The notes beneath the pieces were generated by a model. That model saw nothing but the letters and a program-made list of their open reading frames with translations. It was not told the DNA's origin and made no database searches. From JOPF136 sp963773835 (GTDB lineage: Bacteria; Acidobacteriota; Terriglobia; Acidiferrales; UBA7541): a stretch of DNA of 64,000 nucleotides. Shown one piece after another: positions 17,644 to 26,554 of this stretch (the stretch's first letter is position 1; every line of letters begins with the position of its first letter). The position numbers were made by a program, and so were the translations under genes. The stretch lies in the NCBI GenBank assembly GCA_963773835.1, contig CAVZCQ010000004.1, forward strand, positions 1,116,001-1,180,000. The letters run 5' to 3'.

Positions 17644-19413
17644 ATGGCAGCGCCCAGTCCAAACCGGGGTGTGCTGAGCCGCGTCCGGATTTTGTGGCTC
17701 GTGCTGAGCGCGTTGTTGATGGTCAGCCTGCTGCCCATTCTCGCCTACCACTATCAGGTGCTGAGGTTGAGCCAGGAGAAACTGGAAGACACGGAGCGGC
17801 TCCAGCAGGTGGAAATCACGCGGCTGCTGGGCGGCGAAATACTGCTGTTCCAGAACAGCCTAGACCAACAGTTGAGCGATGAAATCAAAGTGCTGGGGCT
17901 GACCGGGGCGCTGGCGGACGTGAACTCGCCGCAGCACGCGCCGCAGGTGGCGCAGCAGCTCGAAGACTTCGTCAGCAACAATCCGGACCTGCTGTTCGTG
18001 TGGGCGGTGAACGCGCAGGCGCACGGGCCGCACGGAGGCAAATTCCGGGCGGACCTGGACCCGTTCGTGCTGAAAGCACTGCAGCGCGGATTCACGCTGT
18101 GCTCGCAGGGCGCCAAATTTTCCAGCGGGGCGCTGGCCATCGGCGAAGGAAAGGACACGATACCGGCCTACATCGTCGCCGTGCCGCTCGTCTGGGACCA
18201 GAAACCCACGGGGATGCTCGCCGTGGTGGTTTCGCTGAAGCAGGTGGAGGAACGGCTGAAGAACGAGAGCGTGCGGAAGCGCGAGGTGTTCATCGTTGAC
18301 GTGCAGGGCCACATCGTGGCGCACCCGAACCGCTCGCGGTGGGTGGCGGGCGAAGACGCATCGAGCGCGTATCCCATCGTGAGCCAGTTCCGCGACCTGC
18401 CCCCCGGCTCGAGCAACCCGCAAAGCTCGCGGTTTGACGCCGAGGTCGGCGGCCATCGAGTGGAATATTTCGGCGCGTTCAGCCCGATTCCGGAAATGCG
18501 CTGGGCGGTGGTGGCCATGCGGAGCGTGGAGGACGCCCAGGGGGACGCGGGCCTGCCGGAGCTGAACCGGCAGGCGCTGCTGATCGCGTTTGCGCTGACG
18601 ATTGCCGCCATCCTCATCGGCTACTTTTTCGCCGTGGGAATATCCCAGCCCGTGCGCGCGCTGGCCGATTCCACGCGCGCGATCAGCCGGGGCGAATTCC
18701 ACGAGCGCGCGCTTGTAGCCGGAGCGGCGGAAATCAGCGACCTGGCCGAAAACTTCAATTTGATGGCGGAGGACATCGAGCGGTACATCGAGCGGCTGAA
18801 GCAGGCCGCCGAGGAAAACCGGCAGCTCTTCCTCGGCTCGATCCGCATGCTTGCCGCGGCCATCGACGAGAAGGATCCGTACACGAGGGGCCATTCCGGG
18901 CGCGTGGCGAAATACTCCGTGATCATCGGAGAGCAGTTGGGGCTCGACCCGCAGGCGCTCGACAAACTGCGCATTTCCGCGCTGCTCCACGATGTGGGAA
19001 AAATCGGCATCGACGACCGCGTGCTGAAAAAGCCGGGCGCGCTGACCGACGAGGAGTTCCACATCATGAAGCAGCATCCGGTGAAAGGCGCCAACATCAT
19101 GCGCCCGGTGCCGCAACTGAAGGAGATGCTGCCCGGGATCGAGCTGCACCACGAATGCGTGGACGGGCGAGGCTATCCGTACGGGCTGAAGGCGGAGCAG
19201 ATTCCGCAGATGGCGCGCATCATTGCGGTGGCGGACACGTTTGACGCCATCACGACGAACCGGCCGTACCAGTCGGCCATGGACCTGGAGTTCGCGCTGA
19301 AGCGGGTGCGCGAGCTGGCGGGCACGCGGTTCGACCCGTCCATCGTCTCCGCTATGGAAAACGCCGCGCACGCCGGAAAACTGAAACTGAGCGCCACGCT
19401 GGTCGAGGTATGA
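17644..19413 (+). CDS. Membrane sensor with HAMP and HD-GYP cyclic-di-GMP phosphodiesterase domain
   Basis: 589 aa. A membrane helix near residues 12-35 is followed by a ~270-residue periplasmic sensor region resembling double Cache, a second helix near 310-335 (LLIAFALTIAAILIGYFFAV), a HAMP segment, and an HD-GYP domain from about 395. Metal and catalytic residues are intact: H-x-x-R (GHSGRVAKYS), His449-Asp450 in LLHDVGKIGI, then HHECVDGRGYP with the GYP triad at 510-512. HD-GYP proteins hydrolyse c-di-GMP, so this should lower c-di-GMP in response to an extracytoplasmic signal. The ligand is unknown. Confidence 0.93.
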   Translation: MAAPSPNRGVLSRVRILWLVLSALLMVSLLPILAYHYQVLRLSQEKLEDTERLQQVEITRLLGGEILLFQNSLDQQLSDEIKVLGLTGALADVNSPQHAPQVAQQLEDFVSNNPDLLFVWAVNAQAHGPHGGKFRADLDPFVLKALQRGFTLCSQGAKFSSGALAIGEGKDTIPAYIVAVPLVWDQKPTGMLAVVVSLKQVEERLKNESVRKREVFIVDVQGHIVAHPNRSRWVAGEDASSAYPIVSQFRDLPPGSSNPQSSRFDAEVGGHRVEYFGAFSPIPEMRWAVVAMRSVEDAQGDAGLPELNRQALLIAFALTIAAILIGYFFAVGISQPVRALADSTRAISRGEFHERALVAGAAEISDLAENFNLMAEDIERYIERLKQAAEENRQLFLGSIRMLAAAIDEKDPYTRGHSGRVAKYSVIIGEQLGLDPQALDKLRISALLHDVGKIGIDDRVLKKPGALTDEEFHIMKQHPVKGANIMRPVPQLKEMLPGIELHHECVDGRGYPYGLKAEQIPQMARIIAVADTFDAITTNRPYQSAMDLEFALKRVRELAGTRFDPSIVSAMENAAHAGKLKLSATLVEV

Positions 19414-19459
19414 CGCCGCAGGCAAAGCCGCGAGTGCATCCCGGCAGTCCCGCTAAATG

Positions 19460-19687
19460 TCAGCGGAGTCGAAGGTAGTCATCCACGGTAAATCCGGCAT
19501 CCTTCAAGATGCGCACCGCCAGGCCGCGTCCGACGTCACATCCGGTGTGGACGGGCACGGTCACGGAGAGATTTCGCTGCGGATGCCATAGGGTCTGATG
19601 ACTACCTGACTGACGGTCTTCAATAAATCCCTGGGAACGGAGGAAGCGGATAAGATCACGCGCAGTGACCTGCGGCATTCGTGTCAT
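19460..19687 (-). CDS. hicA: HicA family mRNA interferase toxin
   Basis: 75 aa. It has the small dsRBD-like HicA fold with T-A-x-D-L-I-R-F-L-R-S-Q-G-F and the catalytic-type histidine in GSHQTLWHP. HicA toxins cleave mRNA without ribosomes. It is encoded downstream of and overlapping hicB by four bases on the minus strand, so the antitoxin is translated first. It lies convergent to the HD-GYP gene. Confidence 0.9.
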   Translation of the reverse strand: MTRMPQVTARDLIRFLRSQGFIEDRQSGSHQTLWHPQRNLSVTVPVHTGCDVGRGLAVRILKDAGFTVDDYLRLR

Positions 19688-19923
19688 TCAGGAATTCCGA
19701 CGCTCAATTCCTCGACGTGGACCAGGCCTTCATGCTGTGGCACTGGCTGCGCGTGAGCAATCATGGCAGCCAACTGCAACTCCACGGCCGCGCGGATGTT
19801 GCGTTTGGCATCTTCAATGGTCTTCCCGTTGCTGAAGCACCCGGGCAGGGTGGGAACATAGGCGAGGTATCCATCGTCGTCGGGCTCCTTCTCAATGACA
19901 ATCTGGAACGAATAGAACTTCAT
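19684..19923 (-). CDS. hicB: HicB family antitoxin
   Basis: 79 aa. It has the degenerate RNase H-like HicB core: EKEPDDDGYLAYVPTLPGC, then GKTIEDAKRNIRAAVELQL. No DNA-binding tail is obvious in this short version. A GGGGAG run four to five bases before the ATG serves as the ribosome site, unlike the second hicB in this window. It neutralises HicA. Confidence 0.9.
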   Translation of the reverse strand: MKFYSFQIVIEKEPDDDGYLAYVPTLPGCFSNGKTIEDAKRNIRAAVELQLAAMIAHAQPVPQHEGLVHVEELSVGIPE

Positions 19924-20078
19924 ATAGCTCCCCTACGCACGCCGCAGATGACCCGGGGCAATCGCCGCACGCGCTCCACCGAGAACCCCTCCATTTACAC
20001 GATGCGGTTGAACCTCACAGATTGTCAAGCTCCGCACGGCGAGAGGGTTAGAGGGATAGATTGTGCGCTTCTGCTAAG

Positions 20079-21026
20079 ATGGTCGCGATGATCACTCTGT
20101 TCGGACCGCCGGAACCGACGCTTGCCGAGCGGCTGAAGAAATCGGTCAGCCGGACGCGGGAAGTGCTGACCATGCCGCTGGGCGAACTGCTGGCCGGCGG
20201 GCAAAAAATCGACGAGGCGCTGCTGAAGAAGCTGGAGACGGCGCTGCTGTCCGCCGACCTGGGGGTGCGCACCACCCGCGAAGTTCTAGCCGGGCTGCGC
20301 GAAGAGGCGGAACAGCAAAAAATCACCGACAGCGGACAGATCCGGGGCGAGCTGAAAAAGAAACTCGCCGGCATCCTACAGGCGCCGGCGTCGAAAAACG
20401 GGACGGCGGAGGCGGCGCCGCTGGTGATTTTCGTGGTGGGCGTGAACGGGACGGGAAAAACCACGACCATCGGGAAGCTGGCCAACCGGCTGCGACACGA
20501 GGGCCGCAGCGTGCTGCTGTGCGCCGCGGACACGTTTCGCGCCGCGGCAGTTGAGCAACTGGAAATCTGGGCGCGGAGGAACGGCATCGAAATGATCCGG
20601 CAGAAGACGGGCGCGGACCCTGCCGCTGTGGTGTATGACGCGATGAGCGCGGCGCGCTCCCGGGGAGTGGACGTGGTGATTGTGGATACGGCAGGCAGGC
20701 TGCACACCAAATCCAACCTGATGGCCGAGCTGGAAAAAATGAAGCGCACGGCGGCGAAGCAGGTGGCCGGCGCCCCGCATGAGGTGTTGCTGGTGCTGGA
20801 CGCGACCACCGGGCAGAATGGGCTGGTGCAGGCGCGCGAGTTCACCGAACATGCGGGCGTGACCGGGCTGGTGCTGACGAAGCTGGACGGCACGGCGAAG
20901 GGCGGAATCGCGGTGGCCATCGTGCGGGAACTGGGGTTGCCCATCCGGTTCGTGGGCACGGGCGAACAGATTGACGACCTGCTGCCGTTCGACGCCGGTG
21001 TATTTGTGAATTCCCTGCTGGACTGA
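20079..21026 (+). CDS. ftsY: Signal recognition particle receptor FtsY
   Basis: About 315 aa. The NG domain of the SRP receptor GTPase: N domain with helices up to ~95, then P-loop VGVNGTGKTTTIGKLA, CAADTFRAAAVEQL, DTAGRLHTKSNLM, TKLDGTAKGG and a closing GEQIDDLLPFD. It targets nascent membrane proteins to the Sec translocon. The acidic A domain is absent, as in many non-enteric FtsY. ATG 20079 or 20088 is likely; the TTG at 20061 is a weaker choice. It is followed seven bases later by ribD. Confidence 0.95.
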   Translation: MVAMITLFGPPEPTLAERLKKSVSRTREVLTMPLGELLAGGQKIDEALLKKLETALLSADLGVRTTREVLAGLREEAEQQKITDSGQIRGELKKKLAGILQAPASKNGTAEAAPLVIFVVGVNGTGKTTTIGKLANRLRHEGRSVLLCAADTFRAAAVEQLEIWARRNGIEMIRQKTGADPAAVVYDAMSAARSRGVDVVIVDTAGRLHTKSNLMAELEKMKRTAAKQVAGAPHEVLLVLDATTGQNGLVQAREFTEHAGVTGLVLTKLDGTAKGGIAVAIVRELGLPIRFVGTGEQIDDLLPFDAGVFVNSLLD

Positions 21027-21032
21027 ACGCCC

Positions 21033-22283
21033 ATGACGGCCACCCGCCTTGCGGATTCCTCGTCGCAGCCTGCCGCACACGGCGCACTCGATTACAAATG
21101 GATGGCGCGCGCGCTGGCGCTGGCGCGGCAAGGCGAGGCGCTGGCGCATCCGAATCCGATGGTGGGCGCCATCGTGGTGGCGGACGACCGGGCCGTCGGC
21201 CAGGGCTTTCATACCTACGACGGCGTCAAACACGCGGAGATTCTCGCGCTGGAAGAGGCAGGCGGGCGCGCGCGCGGCGCCACGCTCTATGTGAACCTCG
21301 AGCCTTGCTGCCACCAGGGACGCACGCCTCCATGCACGGACGCTGTGATCGCCGCGGGAATTTCGCGCGTGGTCGCTGCGATGCCGGACCCGAATCCGCG
21401 CGTTGCCGGCCGCGGATTCGGAATCCTGAAGCGAGCCGGAGTCGAGGTACTGACCGGAGTGCTGGAAGCGGAGGCGCGGCGGCTGAATGAAGCGTTTGCG
21501 TGCTGGATTCGGACGGGCCGGCCGCTGGTGACGCTGAAGGTTGCGTTGACGCTCGACGGACGCGTGGCCGTAGACGGAGCGGCTCCGGCCCGGGCGGCGC
21601 GCAGATCCGCCGGGCGTCATCGTTGGATCAGCTCGGAGACATCGCGCTCCGAGGTGCAGCGCATGCGGCACGGCTCGGACGCGGTGCTCACGGGAATCGG
21701 GACGGTGCTGGCGGACGATCCGCTGCTCACGGATCGCACGGGCCGGGCACGGCGCAGGCCGCTGATACGCGTGGTGCTCGACTCGCGGCTGCGGCTGCCG
21801 CTGCGTTCGAAGCTGGCAAGAGACGCTGCCGGCGACGTGCTGGTGGTGACGCGCGCATCGGAAAATTCGGCGAAGGCTATTGCGCTGGAGGACGCGGGCG
21901 CGGAGATACTTCGTATTGCCGGCGCCCGTGGCTCGAAGCGGGCGGGGCCTCGCGCGCGTGGCGCGGGTCTTCCGGTCGGGCAGGTAGTGCAGGCGCTCGG
22001 CGAATTGGACCTGCTCGCGGTGATGATCGAAGCGGGACCGCGGGTGATGGCCGCAGCGCTCGAGGCCGGCGTGGTGGACAAAGCCGTGTTGTTCTATGCG
22101 CCGAGGTTTCTGGGAGGAGCCGCGCTGCCGATGTTGCCGAACACTAATGGCCATGGAGGGTCGCACCATGGGCGCCACGGCCCGGCGCTGCGCGTTCCCG
22201 AGCTGCGCGATGTGACGCTGCGGCGGTTCGGGCCGGATTTTGCCGTGGAAGGGTATCTGCGCGATGTTTACGGGGATCGTTGA
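21033..22283 (+). CDS. ribD: Riboflavin biosynthesis bifunctional deaminase/reductase RibD
   Basis: 416 aa. The N-terminal deaminase has a zinc site at HAEILALEEAGG and PCCHQGRTPPCTDA; the C-terminal reductase starts near 165 (LVTLKVALTLDGRVA), with GIGTVLADDPLLTDR. It converts the GTP cyclohydrolase II product to the ribitylamino pyrimidine. The central region carries Arg/Ala-rich insertions (near 180-190 and 305-320) not usual for the family. It overlaps ribE by 20 bases. Confidence 0.95.
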   Translation: MTATRLADSSSQPAAHGALDYKWMARALALARQGEALAHPNPMVGAIVVADDRAVGQGFHTYDGVKHAEILALEEAGGRARGATLYVNLEPCCHQGRTPPCTDAVIAAGISRVVAAMPDPNPRVAGRGFGILKRAGVEVLTGVLEAEARRLNEAFACWIRTGRPLVTLKVALTLDGRVAVDGAAPARAARRSAGRHRWISSETSRSEVQRMRHGSDAVLTGIGTVLADDPLLTDRTGRARRRPLIRVVLDSRLRLPLRSKLARDAAGDVLVVTRASENSAKAIALEDAGAEILRIAGARGSKRAGPRARGAGLPVGQVVQALGELDLLAVMIEAGPRVMAAALEAGVVDKAVLFYAPRFLGGAALPMLPNTNGHGGSHHGRHGPALRVPELRDVTLRRFGPDFAVEGYLRDVYGDR

Positions 22284-22908
22284 GCACCAGGGGGTGATTG
22301 CGGCGCTGGAGCGCGGCGCGGATGGCGGGCGGGTGCGCGTGCGCGCGCCGTCGCTCGCTGGTCAGGTCGCCATTTCCAACAGCATCGCGGTGAACGGCTG
22401 CTGCCTGACGGTTGTGGAGGCCACGGCGGAGGAGTTCGGGGCGGACCTTTCGGGCGAAACGCTGCGCCGCACGTCGTTCGGCGAGCTGCGCGAGGGCGCG
22501 GTGGTCAATCTGGAGCGCCCGCTCACGGCGGGAAAAGAATTCGGCGGGCATTTCGTGCAGGGACACGTGGATGGGGTAGGACGAGTGGCGCAGCTGACGC
22601 GGGAGGGGCAGAACTGGTGGCTCAGCGTGAGGCTGCCGGAAGAACTCGCGCGTTACGTAGCCATGAAAGGGTCCATTGCGCTGGACGGCATCAGCCTGAC
22701 GGTGGCGGCATGGCGCGAATCGGTGGTCGAGGTCGCTATCATTCCTTTCACGCACCAGCACACCAACATCGGGCGCATGACGCTGGGAGATCCGGTGAAC
22801 GTGGAGTGCGACATTCTGGCCAAATATATCGAGCGGCTGCTGGAATCTCGCAACGAGCGGCCGGCGAGCCGGCTGACGGTTGAGGGGCTGATCGAGGAGG
22901 GATGGTGA
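22264..22908 (+). CDS. ribE: Riboflavin synthase alpha subunit
   Basis: 214 aa from ATG 22264 (MFTGIVEHQG), the standard start for this family; a longer frame from 22240 is less likely. It has two tandem lumazine-binding repeats, with GCCLTVV and FVQGHVDGVG in the first and MKGSIALDGISLTVA with HTNIGRM in the second. It dismutates two 6,7-dimethyl-8-ribityllumazine molecules to riboflavin. It overlaps the end of ribD. No ribH is visible in this window. Confidence 0.96.
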   Translation: MFTGIVEHQGVIAALERGADGGRVRVRAPSLAGQVAISNSIAVNGCCLTVVEATAEEFGADLSGETLRRTSFGELREGAVVNLERPLTAGKEFGGHFVQGHVDGVGRVAQLTREGQNWWLSVRLPEELARYVAMKGSIALDGISLTVAAWRESVVEVAIIPFTHQHTNIGRMTLGDPVNVECDILAKYIERLLESRNERPASRLTVEGLIEEGW

Positions 22909-22972
22909 TTGTGGTGACTCGTGACGGGTGACTGGTGAAACCCCAGAGAGCCGCGATGAAGAAGGAAACCTC

Positions 22973-23386
22973 ATGCCCACGGTGACGGGAGTTCTGGAAA
23001 CCTGCCTCTACTCGGACGACCTCGACGGGGCGTCGCGATTCTACGAAGAACTGTTCGGCTGGAAGCAGATGGTTGGCGACGAACGGATCCGGGCTTACGG
23101 AGTGGCGCCCGGGTCGGTCCTGTTGCTGTTTCGGCGCGGCGCATCGCGCGAGCCGGTGATGGTTCCCGGCGGAGTGATTCCTGTCCATGACGGGATTGGT
23201 GGCGGGCATCTGGCATTCGCAATCGCGGCGGGGGAATGGGACGCGTGGCAGCGCCGGCTGGAGGAACGCAGGATTCCCGTGGAGCGCATCGTGCAGTGGC
23301 CGCGCGGCGGGCAGAGCTTGTACTTCCGGGATCCCGACGGAAACCTTGTCGAGCTGGCTACGCCGGGCCTTTGGTCCGTGTACTAA
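22973..23386 (+). CDS. Glyoxalase/bleomycin resistance family protein
   Basis: 137 aa from ATG 22973, chosen because GAAGGA (22961-22966) sits six bases upstream. It is a VOC fold protein: VLETCLYSDDLDGASRFYEE at the start, LAFAIA in the middle, and YFRDPDGNLVEL at the end with a metal-ligand Glu. The exact substrate is not deducible. A decayed copy of its last 25 codons lies 1 kb downstream, beyond a minus-strand methyltransferase gene. Confidence 0.88.
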   Translation: MPTVTGVLETCLYSDDLDGASRFYEELFGWKQMVGDERIRAYGVAPGSVLLLFRRGASREPVMVPGGVIPVHDGIGGGHLAFAIAAGEWDAWQRRLEERRIPVERIVQWPRGGQSLYFRDPDGNLVELATPGLWSVY

Positions 23387-23397
23387 GGCTCGACCGT

Positions 23398-24162
23398 TCA
23401 CATCCGGACGGCCACCACACGCAAGCGGCGGTAATCCGCATACCAACTGCCGTCACGGAAAAGTAGGGCTCGAGCCTTTTCCTGGGTACGCTCGATCCAC
23501 TCCGACCGCACGTCGTCGGGAAAGGTCCCAAACGTTTTTTCTCCGAACATCCTGAGCCAATTTCGCAGGCCGTTTTCGCCGTCTTCCAGTTTCGTGAGAC
23601 GGTCAAAGAGCCAGGCCTGACACACGTCCAATCCACGGTTTTCCAGGATCGCCGAATATTCTGCGATCGATGGGAAGTACAGGGCGTTTTGCATGACCTG
23701 TCGAGTCAGTTCTCGCGCGGCAGCCTCCGCCGCAGCAAAAATGTGTCCGATATTTCCTTTTCCTCCGAACTCAGCGACGAACCGGCCCCCGCGGCGGAGG
23801 CAGCGTGCTACGCAGGCAAGGACCTTCTCCGGCGGCTTGACCCAATGAAGCGCTGCATTGGAAAACACGGCATCGAATGGCTGGTCAAAGGAAAAATCCG
23901 TGGCGTCGCCCAATACAAACGTGAGGGTTGGATAGTCGCGGCGCGCCGAATCGATCATCGATGCCGACTTATCAAGGCCCGTAACCCTCGCGCCGCTTTG
24001 CGCAATCGCGTGCGTGAGTTGTCCGCTTCCACAACCCAGGTCCAGGATGCGTTCGTCCCTCTGCGGCGCCAAAAGAGTGACTAATTCCCGGCCGTACTCA
24101 TAGACAAATGAATGTTTTGCCGTGTACAGCGCGGCATCCCATTCCTGAGCGTTCATCGACAT
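23398..24162 (-). CDS. Class I SAM-dependent methyltransferase, trans-aconitate methyltransferase-like
   Basis: 254 aa. SAM-binding motif I is ILDLGCGSGQLTHAIA near residues 39-54, followed by GLDKSASMI, LGDATDF and the motif VFSNAALHWV typical of Tam-like enzymes. The opening QEWDAALYTAKHSFVYEYG also fits that group. It is likely a small-molecule carboxyl or carbon methyltransferase; the substrate is not certain. It lies on the opposite strand between an intact glyoxalase gene and a remnant of the same gene end. Confidence 0.85.
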   Translation of the reverse strand: MSMNAQEWDAALYTAKHSFVYEYGRELVTLLAPQRDERILDLGCGSGQLTHAIAQSGARVTGLDKSASMIDSARRDYPTLTFVLGDATDFSFDQPFDAVFSNAALHWVKPPEKVLACVARCLRRGGRFVAEFGGKGNIGHIFAAAEAAARELTRQVMQNALYFPSIAEYSAILENRGLDVCQAWLFDRLTKLEDGENGLRNWLRMFGEKTFGTFPDDVRSEWIERTQEKARALLFRDGSWYADYRRLRVVAVRM

Positions 24163-24366
24163 TCATCCTCGGAGCTGCCCAGGGCTTGCAGTGCCCCTCT
24201 CGGGAAGGCTTCCGTGTGCCCCGGCTCACCCTGGAAAACGGGCGATCGATAAATTCTACCCTGTTAACGCCGTTCGGTAATTCTGAGATCCGGGCTCATA
24301 CCATCTCATGCGTCTGCCTTAATTGCAGATTTGCTGATTCTGCCGCCGAAGCCTCAGGAGCGGAAC

Positions 24367-24444
24367 GGGCAGAGCCGGTGTTTCCGCGATCCGGACCAGA
24401 ATCTGGTGGAGCTGGCTACGCCCGGGCTGTGGGCGGTTTATTAG
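24367..24444 (+). pseudogene. C-terminal remnant of a glyoxalase gene
   Basis: 25 codons plus stop encode GQSRCFRDPDQNLVEL then ATPGLWAVY, nearly identical to the last residues of the glyoxalase ending at 23386 (GQSLYFRDPDGNLVEL, ATPGLWSVY). No matching upstream part remains in frame. It is either a duplication with decay, or the broken end of a tandem paralogue into which the methyltransferase segment came. Confidence 0.8.
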
Positions 24445-24516
24445 GCGCGGGTCACCGCCACTCGATGCGCCTCGGCCAGGGTAATGCGCCTGGGAAAGCA
24501 CTTCCTCCGATTCTGT

Positions 24517-24533
24517 GGTATAAGAGTTATACC
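24517..24533 (+). promoter_or_regulatory. Operator palindrome of the first brnTA-like module
   Basis: GGTATAA-GAG-TTATACC: perfect 7-bp arms with a 3-base centre, ending two bases before the brnT ATG. It contains -10-like hexamers, so binding by the antitoxin would block transcription. Confidence 0.75.
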
Positions 24534-24535
24534 AG

Positions 24536-24814
24536 ATGCGATTCCAGTTCGACGGCCGGAAGAGTCGCAGGCTGAGGGCGAATCCCAAGCGCGGAATTGG
24601 GTTCGAAGAGGCTCAGGAAGTCTTTTCTCATCCCTACTACCTGGACCGCCGAGTCGACGCCCCGCACCAGTTCAGGGCCATCGGCTGGGTGGCCGGTCGT
24701 CTCTATTCGGTGATCTTTGAACCTCGCGAAGATCGCGATGGCGAATACTGCCACTTGGTGACGCTATGGAAGGCAACACGGGAGGAGGAGGAACTCTATG
24801 AAAAGAACTCGTAA
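24536..24814 (+). CDS. BrnT family (DUF497-like) toxin
   Basis: 92 aa. A small RNase toxin-like protein: FQFDGRKSRRLRANPKRGIGFEEAQEVF near the start, then HQFRAIGWVAGRLYSVIF and an acidic end. This fits the DUF497/BrnT pattern of a compact RelE-like beta sheet. There is no ribosome site before the ATG, and the palindrome lies immediately upstream, so the mRNA is probably near-leaderless. It overlaps the next gene by 17 bases, the usual toxin-first order of brnTA. Confidence 0.8.
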   Translation: MRFQFDGRKSRRLRANPKRGIGFEEAQEVFSHPYYLDRRVDAPHQFRAIGWVAGRLYSVIFEPREDRDGEYCHLVTLWKATREEEELYEKNS

Positions 24815-25082
24815 GTCTCCGCGAACGGTTGGCGCGGAAACAATCGCGCAGCGGGCAGAGCGGGGCGAAAACGTCTCGCAATTCTTTACAAATTCCGGGC
24901 GGATGATGGCGCCGATTCAGCGCGTCAACGTGGACTTCACGCCAGCAATGCTTGCGGAGTTGGATAGTACCGCAAAGGGACTGAACATAAGCAGGCAGGC
25001 GGTGATTAAGACCTTGATCCGGTATGCGCTGGACCAGCACTATGTGGCGACCGGCTCGCGGCGCCGCTCGAAACGATCCTAA
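24798..25082 (+). CDS. BrnA/CopG-like antitoxin
   Basis: 94 aa. The C-terminal half is a ribbon-helix-helix: QRVNVDFTPAMLAELDSTAK, then LNISRQAVIKTLIRYALDQH, with basic ends. The N-terminal half would wrap the toxin. As in other brnTA systems it should repress its own operon through the palindrome at 24517-24533; that is inferred. It overlaps the toxin gene. Confidence 0.78.
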   Translation: MKRTRKSPRTVGAETIAQRAERGENVSQFFTNSGRMMAPIQRVNVDFTPAMLAELDSTAKGLNISRQAVIKTLIRYALDQHYVATGSRRRSKRS

Positions 25083-25114
25083 GACTTGCATCGTGCGGTG
25101 GGCCGAAGCGGGAA

Positions 25115-26554
25115 TCAGGCTTCTCGTCCGCTTCCCTTTTCGCGGGCGCCGCGATAATAGAGGATGAGGCCGAGGCCGACGGCGATGAGCGAAGCACCCA
25201 CGATTTTCAGTTCGAAGACGAATTTGTTGGCCACTTCGCCGGGGGGAACGGCGGAGAGCAGGATGCTCGCCAGAGTGACGGCGAAGCCGAGGCCTCCGGC
25301 GAGCCACACGCCGGGCTTGCCGCCGGGAATCAGGACGGCGCCCCTGCCTTCGCGCCGATCCGGCCTGCCCGCCAATTTGATCGCCGCGGCGTACATGTAG
25401 AGAAACGGAATGAAGTAGAGGATCACGGCGACGTCGATGAGACCCTGATAAGCGCCTTCCATCGTCTCGTTGATCTGGCTCAGGAGCAGCACCAAACCGG
25501 AAACGCCGGCCTGCACGAGGATGGAAATGTGGGGCGTGCGCCAACGCGGGTGGATTTTGCCGAACGCCGCGGGCAGATAGCGGTCAATGCCGACCACGAA
25601 GGGCACGCGCGCGATTCCGGCGACCGTGGAGCCGACGCCGCCGGCATTTCCCGCAGTGACGAGCAGGGCCGCAATCACCCCGAGCACGGCCACACCCAGC
25701 AGTCCGGAACCATGGGTGATGGCCTGGAAGACTCCGCTTTTCGGGTCCACCTGGGCGGCGGGGATGAGGGACAACACGGCGAGCGTGCCGATCATGTAGA
25801 TGGCGGCAATCAGGACTCCCGAGCCGAGAATGGCACGCGGCAAGGTGCGTTGCGGGTCGCGGATCTCCTCGCTCATCGCGGAGACGAGCTCGAGTCCGGT
25901 GAATGCAAAGGCGATTTGCGACCAGAAATTCACGGTGTTCCAATCCCAATGCGGCAGGATGTTGGCCCAGGTGAAGTGCGTCACGGAGCCATGCCGCATC
26001 CAGAGCAGGCCACCGACGCCGGCGAGAATGAGCAGTGGGACGTAGGTCCCGACGCCGCCAGCGTTCTGGAGCCATTTGCCGATGTTCAGTCCCACGATGT
26101 TCATCCCGACGGCAACGAACAGGAGAGCGAACGAGCCGGCGAGGAGGAAGTGGCGATCCCCGGCCAGTGCCGTCGCGTGGGAACCGCCGACGTAAGCGCT
26201 CATGGAAACGCTGGCGAGGAGGAGGCCGGGAAAATAGAACACGGTGTAGATCCAATAGGTCCAGCCGGTCACGAAGCCGTGAAAATCGCCGAAGGCCTCT
26301 TTGGACCAGACGTAGAGGCCGCCCTCGCTCGGGAACCGCGTGGAAAGCTCGCTGATGACCAGCGCGGTTGGGACGAAAAACAGGACGGCGGCGAGGGCCC
26401 AGAGACTGATGGAAGAGGTGCCGTTGTGGGCCGCAGCGGCAATCCAGCGGGGGCCGAGCACGGTGGCGATGTTGAACAGGAGGACGTCCCAGAAGCCCAT
26501 CGTGCGGCGGAGTTGCTGCTTGGGATCGGCTGCGTGGATAGGAGTCGTGCTCAT
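25115..26554 (-). CDS. APC family amino acid permease
   Basis: 479 aa with about 12 hydrophobic segments. The N-terminus (RRTMGFWDVLLFNIATVLG) is typical of APC superfamily carriers; further marks are STRFPSEGGLYVWSKEAFGD in the first third and FAFTGLELVSAMSEEIRDPQ in the middle. It probably imports amino acids or exchanges them; the substrate is not predictable. It directly follows the second brnA-like gene on the same strand with a four-base overlap, which is unusual for a toxin module. Confidence 0.9.
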   Translation of the reverse strand: MSTTPIHAADPKQQLRRTMGFWDVLLFNIATVLGPRWIAAAAHNGTSSISLWALAAVLFFVPTALVISELSTRFPSEGGLYVWSKEAFGDFHGFVTGWTYWIYTVFYFPGLLLASVSMSAYVGGSHATALAGDRHFLLAGSFALLFVAVGMNIVGLNIGKWLQNAGGVGTYVPLLILAGVGGLLWMRHGSVTHFTWANILPHWDWNTVNFWSQIAFAFTGLELVSAMSEEIRDPQRTLPRAILGSGVLIAAIYMIGTLAVLSLIPAAQVDPKSGVFQAITHGSGLLGVAVLGVIAALLVTAGNAGGVGSTVAGIARVPFVVGIDRYLPAAFGKIHPRWRTPHISILVQAGVSGLVLLLSQINETMEGAYQGLIDVAVILYFIPFLYMYAAAIKLAGRPDRREGRGAVLIPGGKPGVWLAGGLGFAVTLASILLSAVPPGEVANKFVFELKIVGASLIAVGLGLILYYRGAREKGSGREA

